Below are positions 9,501 to 18,500 of a DNA stretch of 26,392 nt, piece by piece (position 1 is the stretch's first letter; every line of letters starts with the position of its first letter). The position numbers were made by a program, and so were the translations under genes. The DNA is from Chrysochromulina tobinii (lineage: Eukaryota > Haptophyta > Prymnesiales > Chrysochromulinaceae). The DNA is taken from positions 1 through 26,392 of the forward strand of contig JWZX01002784.1 of NCBI GenBank assembly GCA_001275005.1, read 5' to 3'. The notes under the pieces were generated by a model. It was not told the origin of the DNA. It made no database searches and worked only from the letters and a program-made list of their open reading frames with translations.

Positions 9501-12500
9501 AGGATGACGAGATGGGGCTGCCAAATTAGGGTCTTGGTTCGGATGAGGGTGATGCATGCATGCGCGTACCACGCGGAAGAGAGGATGACGAGATGTGGAA
9601 CCTGCTGCACCGACTTCTCCGCGACGCCCTGACGAACGGCAAGGACGAGCCGGAGGAGCAAGTCCTTCTCGTGACTTGTCTTGGCTTGACTTGACTTCTC
9701 GTGCGCGATGCCGGCCGCCGCCTGCCCGTTGGGGGGAAGGGCAACGGCGCCGCCGTCGCGCCGTCGGCGTTGCTCCATTTGGAGACGCGCACGCTCCTCT
9801 CCCGTCGCATCTCCGAGCGAGATCTCATCCTCGCGATCTCGCTGCAGCTCGCGCTGGATGTGCATCAGCGCGTCGAGCAGATGGCCGGGCAGCTCCCACC
9901 TGATGAGGGATGCCATCAGAGCTCATCAGTCGCAATCAGTCGCAATCAGCGCGTCGAGCAGATGGCCGGGCAGCTCCCACCGCTTCGGTGCAATCAAGGT
10001 GCAATCAAGGTGCAATCAAAGCTCCCACCGCTTCGGTGCAAAGTCAAGGGCATGCTTGTCGCCGAGCGGCCAGTTGAGCTCACTCTTTAACGGGTGCAGC
10101 ACCTGCCAAATTAGGGTCCGGGGCAGGCTGAGGGTGGTGTGCATGCACATGCACGGAGAGGGGGAGAGGTGCCAAACGAGGGTGTGCACGCACGATGTCC
10201 ACTTCGTCAATGACAGCGACCGAGCGTCCCCACACCTCGAGCATCTGCACCGCCCAGCCCGCCTGCATGCGCAGCATGCCCTTATCGAGCCTCTTGTCGT
10301 CCTTATTGGAGGAGCGCCGCAATCGCATCGCGCCTGTGGAGAAGGAGAGGCAGTCAGAGGTGATTAAAAGGCAATCAGAGGTCATAAGAGGTCATAAGAG
10401 GTCATCCGAGGTCATCCGAGGTCATCAGTGAAGGAGCGCCGTAATGAGCGCATCGCACCTCGGATGCGGTTGAGGTATCCCTTGGACAGGTTCTTGGGAT
10501 ACTGGCCGGTGTCGAGTAGGTGGAGGAGCTCGAGGAGCTTGAGCATAAAGGCCTTGAACGCGGCCGGCGTACCGAGCATCACCGCCCGCTCTTCCTCTGC
10601 CGTTCGGAGCTTGTCGAGGAGCGCCTGCGTCACGGCCGTGCGCCGATCGAAGTGGAAGGTCCACGTGGCCTTTCGTAACGGGCCGCCGCCCGAGAAGCAG
10701 CCACGGAGCACGTTGAGCGCAAAGGCGAGCAGCTGCGGAGGTACAATCTGGATCACGAGCGCGAGATTGCCCACGAGCAGCGCGAGCATCGGCGAGATGA
10801 CGGTCGTCTTGCCCTCGCCCATGAGCATCTGATGGCACACTGAGGTGCGCGCCTCGGCATCGCCGAGCAGCTTGGCCACGAGCGTCACCTGCGGGCGGAC
10901 GCAGCACGAAGGGTCATCAACGAATCATCACTTTGGTCATCAGCGCTCATCGGATGTGGTCATCAGATGAGGTCTTCAGACGAGGTTATCAGTGGTCATC
11001 AGCGGGACCGTCACCTGGGGCGGGCGCAGCACGAAGGTGGTCGTGTACTCGAAGAGTAGCATGCGTGGGTCGAAGAGGTATTTGCCACTCTCATCCCCAC
11101 AAAGTACCACATGAGGCCGCCGCCAGCGAAGGAGCATGGTGGCTTGTTCGGCGAGCACCACAGCCTCACTCCCATTCACAGGGTCGGACGGGGGGTGGGC
11201 CGCTTCCCGCTCGACCTCCGCCGCGAGCTTCTTCACCAGCTGAAGCAGCCGGATGCAGTGGTGCTGCCTGCTCACGCGGAGCACGAGCGACGCGCTTCGC
11301 TGCAGCAGCTCATACGCTTCATACGCCGAGAGGAGTGGATTCGAATCCTTGAGGACCTCTTCGCCCTCTTGGCACATCAACAGGCCACAAAGCATCCCGA
11401 AGTCCACCTTGGGCTCGCCTGTTGAGCGTGGCAATCAGGCGACCAACAGAGTCAATCAGGTGACCGTCAGAGGCCATCAGAGTCTATCAGGTGACCGTCA
11501 GAGGCCATCAGAGGCCATCAGAGGCCATCAGTGGTCGTGCGACTTACAGCCCGCCTCAAGTCCAAGCAGACGTGCGAGATGCTGTGCCTCCGTCGCATCT
11601 GTGCCGCCTTCGGTCGCCTGCTTGATGAGGTCGCTCATCAAGCTCTCCGTCGCACGCTTGTCCTCCGAAAGCAATGCCTCGAGCGCCGCACCTAATATGG
11701 GAGGCACTCGCAAGCCATAAGGGGCAATCCATGGCAATCAGAAGCAATTGGAGACTATCAGAGGCCATAAAAGAGCGAATTAGTGGCCATCAGACGCAAT
11801 CAGACGCCATCAGTCGCCATCAGGCGCCATCAGGCGCAATCAGGCGCACCGAGCTCGGCGGCCACCTTGCGGCGCCTCTCCGTGGCGCCGCTGCCGAAGG
11901 AGCCGAATCCCCGAAGGATCAACGGCTTGGCCGCGGAGCGGTTCTGATCAGAGAGCCATCGAAGATCACTGTCGAGCCGCGAGAGCATCTTCTTGGCGAC
12001 GACGGACTTGGCGGCGGCATGCGCGGAAAGAGGAGGCAGGGCTAATTGGTGGGCTCCCGCGCCGCCTCCGCCGCCACCTCCGCCTCCTCCTCCGCCGCCG
12101 CCTCCTCCTCCGCCGCCGCCGCTCTCACCGTTGCTCACCTCTTCCAAATATAGGAGAGGTGAGATCGCCTCGAGCACGTGGCCTTGAGCGCCGCCGGCCG
12201 CCCGAGCTCCGATCTCGGCCGTCGGAGATTGCATCTCGGCGTCAAACGGTTCGGGCATCCAGCGGACCGTCGCGTCGCAAGGCAGGGCGCGCGGCTGCAG
12301 CCCGTTGCGGTGCGTTCGACGGAGCTCACGCAACGATGGGAGCGACTCGAATGTGGGAGGGGGCACGTAGAGGGGTACCTGTGCAGCGGCGCGGGGGCGC
12401 CGTTGTGAGCGCTTGCATGCAACGAGGGGAGCGACTCGAATGTGGGAGGGGGCACGGTGGAGCGCCGTACCTCGCGCTTCGCGGCGCTGCTGCGGACGGC

Positions 12501-15500
12501 AATCACGTCCTCGCGAAGGCCATGGCAGAGCACAGCCAGGACCTCGTCTGCCATCCCTCCGTCCACCTTGCCCTTGAAGAGCCCAACCGACCGACCCATC
12601 TTTCCGAGCACTCCTTTTTTGGCCGTCGTGCCCGCGTAGCTCGGCATCTCGTTTGCGATCAACGGCTCGGCCTCGAGGAGGCGCAGCAACGGCACCTGTG
12701 AAGAGGGCGGGCGCCGTGGTGAGCACTTGCATGCATGCAGCGGCTTGGCCGATGGAGGAGACTCAGTAACGGAACCAGCTCGGTGGCGCCCGCTCGTCTT
12801 CACAAAGGCCATCAGAGGCCATCCGTAGCAATCAGTGGCAATCAGCAACGGCACCAGCTCGGTGGCGCCCGCCTTGTTGCGCGTGAGTCGGAACAGGAAG
12901 GAGCCCAGGCATGCTGGCGAGTCGTCGGGCAGGATCTTGATCTGCGGCCGATCGGACGGGAAATGTCCGAGAAAGGTCAGGGCTTCGGGGTAGGGTTCGA
13001 GTTCGGGTTCGAATCTCCACTGGATCTCCACCTGCAGAGCTTCCGTGAGAAGCTCGTAGAGCATCCGTGGGCATCCGTGGGCAATCAGTGGCAATCAGAG
13101 GTCACAGAGACGATTGACGAGACTCACCTGCAGAGCATCCGTGAGGAGCTCGTAGAGCATCCGTGGGCATCCATGGGCAATCAGTGGCAATCAGAGGTCA
13201 CAGAGGCGATTGACGAGACTCACCTGCAGAGCATCCGTGAGGAGCTCGTAGAGCATCCAGAAGCCTCGGCTGTCGCTGCTCAGGCTGAGCGTCTTGGCCG
13301 TCAGGCTGTTCAGCCCGCCGAGGCTTCCGAACGTGTTGGAGAGCGTCGTGCCGAGCCACTCGAGAGCGGCTGGCCCGCTAACTTCATTCGGCCGATTGTA
13401 ATTGAGGCTGAGCATCTTCTTCTGCCACAACGGCGCCGTCGATGGGCTGATGAGCGCGTGCGCATCGAGCGGCGCCTCGAGATCGACATCTCCCGTCCTA
13501 ATTTGGGCGGCGGCGTTCGCCTTGGCCAGATGCGCGGGAGACCAGGCGCCGTCGGACATGCATGCTTCAAGGAAGGCCTTGCGGTGTGCCAAATAGGGAT
13601 CGGACGCGCCGTGGTGTTGCAGCAGCAGCAGCTCGTCAGGTGTGCTCAGCCGGCACTCGGGCGCGATGAAGTCGAGCTTCGCCACATACCTAATGAGGGA
13701 GGCGCTCACGGTTCATCCCATGCAATCAAGTCATCGGGGTACTGAAGGAGCTGCTCGGCATCTTCCCAAGTAGGGAGGCACTCATCGCTCATCAGTTGCA
13801 ATCCAGTCTTCACGTACAGAAGGAGCTGCTCGGCATCATCCCACGGGCATTGGAGCTCGGGGCAGCAGCGCGTCGCGAGCGAGAGACGTAACCGACATGC
13901 ATGCGCGCACGGGTCGACGTCCTCGTTCAGGTCGGCGAGCAGCGCCCACAGCTGCGCCTCCTCCCGCGTCATCGACGTGTCGCACGAGCAGCAATGGCAA
14001 AGCCCACAGACCTGAGAGGAACACGCGGCGCCGTGGTGAGCGCTGGCATGCACGGCAGGCCATTAAGGTCAGCGCCAATCCACTCGTTAAGGACTCATTA
14101 GGAACTCATTCGGGACTCATTCGGAACTCTTTAGGGACTCATTAGGAACTCATTCGGGACTCATTCGGAACTCATTCGGAACTCATTAGGAACTCATTCG
14201 GAACTCATTCGGGACTCATTCGGGACTCATTCGGGGCTCATCACCGCCTCGTAGTCATGCGCGAGCCAGCGCAGCACGAGCAGGTAGATGGCCGCCGCGA
14301 GCGACGGAGGCGTCACGAAGGCGGTCGACCGGTGGATTGGGTACAAGTAATGTCGTGAAGACGGCAGGTTCTCGGCCCACCCAGGCGCGTGCTGAGCGAG
14401 GACCTGTGGGACCCGGCGCCGTGGTGAGCACTCGCATGCACGGCAGCTCCTCATCAGGCGCAATCAACGTACCAATTGGCCCGAGAGAGGATCCGTCATC
14501 AGGCGCAATCAACGTACCAATTGGCCCGAGAGAGGATCCGTCATCAGGCGCAATCAACGTACCATTTGGCCCGAGAGTGGATCCGACGGGTCGGCCAGCA
14601 GGCACGGCTTTGCAAGCGCCGGGATGAGCACGAACAAATCTCCCTCGGCCGAGCTCAGCAGCAGCGCGTGTGGAATGCCCTCAAGGAAGGCTCTAACGGT
14701 CGCATTGCTCGTCCACGTCACCTGATGATGTGGAACGCAATCAGTCGCAATCGGGAGCAATCGGTCGCAATCAGTGGCCACTCACCTACAGCCCCGGGTG
14801 CTCAGTGGCAATCAGAGGCAATTAGAGGCAATCAGTGGCCACTCACCTCCAGCCCCGGGTGCTCGAGCGACGCGAGCCGAGCCAGCCCAGGGTAATGAAT
14901 GACCTTAAATGAGAGGCCCAGCCTGGGCAACTCGACCAGGTCCAATGGCAGCTGTGCGTCCGCCTGACCAACATGGGTGATCAGAGGCTATTAGAGGCAA
15001 TGAGAGGCAATTAGAGGTAATCAGAGGGCATGAGTGTGGCAATCAGAGGGGCTCAACGGCAATCAACGGCCATGCGTCGCAATACCACGGCAATCACACC
15101 CGCCCCTCGCAATCTCGCAATCTCGTAAATCAAGCATACCAGCCCCTCGCAATCTCGCAATCTCGCAATCAAGCGAATCAAGCGAATCAAGCACACCCGC
15201 CCCTCGCAATCTCGTTCTCGAGGTGACCAGAGCAGCACGTGCGCGAGGTCGTCCAATCTCGAGAGCAGCGAGATCAGCTGGCCGAGCGCCGTGCCGGGCG
15301 CGTCTTGCAGGTGCGTGAGCAGCCGCCGCGCTTCGTCATCCATCGGCTCGCCGTCCGTCGCGAGAGGAATGCGTCGCACCACCGCCTCATTCGCATCCGT
15401 CAGCAGCACAAGCAACTCCGACTCGGTGCCGCCGCCGCCGCCGCCGCCCCCGCCGCCGCCATTTTCATTCGCGCCAGCATTCTTTTGTTCCTCCAAGGCG

Positions 15501-15556
15501 GCCGCAGCGTCCGCATTCCCGCCCGTCGCGCTCGGGTTCCGTTTCTTCTTGGCCGT

Positions 15557-15587
<31 letters not shown>

Positions 15588-18500
15588 GCTTCGCCTTCGA
15601 TGGCGCCATCCGAGTGCTGCCAGAACTCATAGCATCGGAGTAACGCCTCCGGCAGCAAACCTCGCAAGTAGCGCCCGGGCAGGTACGTCATCGCGCTCGA
15701 GACGGCGCCCCGTCCCCTGTGCGTCTTGGGACGATGGACCAGGACCGAAGGGGCGGGCACCGGGTTCGTCAACTCCGCCCGCAGGTTCGTCAGCAGCTGC
15801 TCGCCACCCGTCCAGTGCGGCTCGGGCGCCGTCGCGAGCGCCGTCTGCCCGATGGGTATCTCGGCAAGGCAGTAGCGCGTGTCGGTCGTCGACTCGAGTA
15901 CCTGAGGACCGACGCAATCAGAGGCAATTAGAGGCCATTAGAGGCGATTAGAGGTCACCAGAGGTCATCGGAGGCCATCAGAGGTCATCAGAGGCCATTA
16001 GATGTCATCAGAGGCCATCAGAGGCCATCAGAGGCCATCAGAGGTCATCAGAGGTCATCAGCGGCCATTAGAGGTCATCGGCTCGAGTACCGGCAGCCAA
16101 CGACGTCCATAAGATTCGAGACGCCACACGTGCACAGTGAGCGGCTGACGAATCACCATGATCTCGCGCACGCCCAGATCGGGCAGGACCACGTGGAACA
16201 AGACGTACGCGTCGCCCGAGCCGCAGTTCTTGAGCACCGCCTTTGAATCGGCGAGCGCGGGAAGCCTCTTCTTGGCTTCGTCAAGCGCGTCGCGCACCCA
16301 GCCCACCTCTCCTCCCAGCCCGAGATCTCCCAGCCCGAGATCGGCCGAGGTTGGGATGGCCATCCCAAGCACCTTCAGAGGGCTTGGGATGGCCATCCCA
16401 GGCACCTTCAGAGGGCCTGGGGGCGAGCGGCTGTCCGGGTCCCAAACCTGACGCAACCAGAGGCAATCAGAGGCGATTAGAGGTCTCCAGAGGCAGTCAG
16501 AGGCCCAGGAGTCGGAAACCTAAACCTGCACGTCGTGCTCGACGGCGATCAGCCTCAATATCTCAATCTCAATCTCAATCTCAATCTCAATCTCAATCTC
16601 GCACCTGCACGTCGTGCTCGACGGCGATCAGTCTGTACCAGAGCCTATGCTCTGTGCGCTCCACCTCGCCGCACTGGTAGCGCGCGTTGTCCTGGCGCGG
16701 CGCTCCGAAGACGGCAATGAAGTCCTCGTGCTCAGCGATGCTCAGGTCAAGCAGCTCCATCTGGTGCCTGATGAGGCAGACAATTAGAGGTCATTAGAGG
16801 CAATCAGGGACGCTCGGGGGCAGTCAGAGGCACTCAGAGGCCATCCACGTACTGATTGAGCGTCATTGGAGGCAATCAGAGGCACTTAGAGGCAATCCAC
16901 GTACTGATTAAGCGTCAGGTTGCCCAGCTGCACGTTGACCTCCGTCTCCGAGACGGTGGTTACGTGTTGACGAAGCCACGCCTCGTAGCTCTCCATCCCG
17001 CCCTTGGGTTTCGTCACCTTGACCGCCTCCTTGACGAGATCCTTGTACAGCGAGAAGCGGAAGGATTTCTTCTCGGTGGCAGCCTTTGCGGATTTCGCAT
17101 CGGCGAGGGCCTCGGGGCCGCCCAGGACGACGCCGCTCGCGCCCAGGAGTGCGCCGCTCGCGCCCACCTGCCCGGCCCGCGGCACGAACCTTCCAGTGCA
17201 TCCCGGGATAGGTATCTCCGCCCACGCGCGCACGGCAGCGCGCTCCTCCTTGTGCTTCACGTCGCCCGAGAGCAGCCGCACGACATTCTCCATGATCTCA
17301 TTCGAGGCGCCGTGGTGGGCGTGCAGCCAGCGCAGCGTGCCTCCGAGCTCGCGCTGCCATAGGTCGAATACGTCGAGCGGCTCAAACCCGAGCGCTGCCT
17401 CAAGGTCGGCCACCTGATGAGGCAGCCCATCAAACGCAATCAATGGCAATCCGGGCGACATGGGCCACCTGATGAGGCAGCCCATCAGTGGCACTCAGCA
17501 GGCACTCAGCAGGCACTCAAGAGGCAATCCAGAGGTTCGTCAAGAGGCAACCAAGGGGTTCGTCACCTTCTTGCGCCCGCTCGCGCGCTCGCGTGAGCCG
17601 TGCAAGGCCACGCGCGGCTCAAGCTCAAAGTCATGGTGCACGTTGACGAAGACCCTGTGGGGAGGGGGCGCCGTGGTGAGCGCATACGCGTCGTGGTGGG
17701 CGCATACGCGTCGTGATGAGCATTTGCACGCAAGCGCCTACCGTGAGGAGAGCAGCGCAAACAATGGGAGCTCATCGCGAGCGTCATAGACGGCGGCGGC
17801 GGCGGCGGACTTGGAGGCGCCCGCCAGCATCGCCGCGGTGCGCGCGTCGTCTGCTTGAGAGGCCGCGATGGCCGAGTACGCGAAGGCGATGTGGCAGGCG
17901 AGCGAGCACGCGTCGGCCATTGCGGCCTCTCGGCGGGTGCGAGCGTACCTGTGGGGAAGGAGGGCATAGGCGCCGTGGTGAGCGGGTGCATGCTGGGGCG
18001 CGGCCTCGGCGACGGGTGCGGGCGTCGTGGTGAGCGCACCAGGAGAGAAGCAGAGGCACCACCTGTGGGGAAATGGGGCGCCGTGGTGAGCAGGCGTAGG
18101 AGAGCGAGCGCCGTGGTGAGCATACGTGGGAGCCGTGGTGAGCGCATGCATGCTATCACTGGTGTAGGGGGTCAGGAGAGGAGTAGAGGCATCACCTGCC
18201 CCTCGAGTAATGCATGCAGATCGGCCGTCGCCGTCTGCAGCACCTGCCGAGTACGACCCACGACGGGAGTGCGAAGCCCACGGACCGCATCTGCATCGGG
18301 TGAGAGTACGAAGCTCATCAGATGTAATCAGTGGTCATCAGGGGTCATCAGAGGCCATCACCTGCATCGGGTGAGAGTACGAAGCTCATCAGAGGTAATC
18401 AGGGGTCATCAGGGGTCGTCAGAGGTCATCACCTGCATCGGGTGAGAGTACGAAGCGCGCAAAGGACTCGACACGCATCGCAAGCCTCATCGCGTATAGC

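Larger units (their letters stand above)
6754..9899 (-). other. Giant protein region 6: second motor half with DUF3645-like motifs, exons 33-41
   Basis: The exons are 9570-9899, 9279-9432, 8600-9190, 8291-8512, 7855-8106, 7504-7701, 7374-7421, 7136-7285 and 6754-7008, coding residues about 2918-3651. Landmarks are AKINRVHYGLL, FLAVPFVGKDAPSPSSEYAH, IGLTILAYRYEGLRPADFG, GFSGTPS (8378-8398), HALIDAGALVTGLNNEQVAR, YDQVHTTGTDIPQ (HTTGTDI at 7636-7656) and YRMRGIGKGQKIVLFVIPE (YRMRGIGKGQ at 7531-7560). These match the highly conserved half of the family. GFSGTP, TGTDI and RMRGIGKG sit where SF2/SecA motors have their GTA/GRGTDI/RGRQG motifs. The exon 41 donor (GTGGCG at 6753) is a phase-compatible guess. 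All other junctions here agree in phase. Confidence 0.85.
11548..13031 (-). other. Giant protein region 4: linker with long poly-Gly tract, exons 25-28
   Basis: The exons are 12855-13031, 12471-12695, 11850-12378 and 11548-11691, coding residues about 2210-2568. The first exons look globular (SDRPQIKILPDDSPACLGSF). Exon 27 encodes about 20 consecutive glycines from pure GGN codons near 12055-12120, followed by a Leu/Ala-rich helical stretch. Exon 28 is a helix (TESLMSDLIKQATEGGTDAT). The Gly tract is a simple-sequence expansion and probably a flexible hinge ahead of the motor core. No enzymatic motif is visible. Confidence 0.65.
13224..17413 (-). other. Giant protein region 3: conserved DUF3638-family scaffold, exons 16-24
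   Basis: The exons are 16905-17413, 16605-16767, 16091-16447, about 15228-15901, 14847-14963, 14563-14721, 14245-14403, 13818-14011 and 13224-13689, coding residues about 1278-2210. Landmarks that match the DUF3638 giants as I know them are LTLNQHQMELLDLSIAEHED, TYLPGRYLRGLLPEALLRCY, VELPRLGLSF, FLEGIPHALLLSSAEGDLFV, RHYLYPIHRSTAF, EDVDPCAHACRLRLSLATR and YVAKLDFIAPECRLSTPDEL. Exon 19 also encodes a poly-Gly run (about 15425-15465) and a poly-Ala run (about 15556-15585), probably disordered insertions. The exon 19 donor is ambiguous: phase requires a donor such as the GTG at 15233, or a later one inside the repeated GAGGGGCGG segment. The other junctions agree in phase. Confidence 0.8.

Noticed and set aside
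7531-10822. A bacterial-type SecA or prokaryotic contamination
   Set aside because: The motor motifs are spread over many exons with GT-AG introns and sit in a eukaryotic DUF3638/3645 protein. Only motif order resembles SecA.
12055-12120. GC-rich (GGN)n tract as a separate regulatory repeat
   Set aside because: It is in frame inside exon 27 and codes poly-Gly; no splice or promoter context suggests another role.
17287-17320. Family A-like GGCGCCGTGGTG inside exon 16 as an unspliced introner
   Set aside because: It codes the plausible RWLHAHHGASNEIMENVVRL in a continuous conserved frame, has no CCCCACAG end and no exon duplication. It is probably a chance match.
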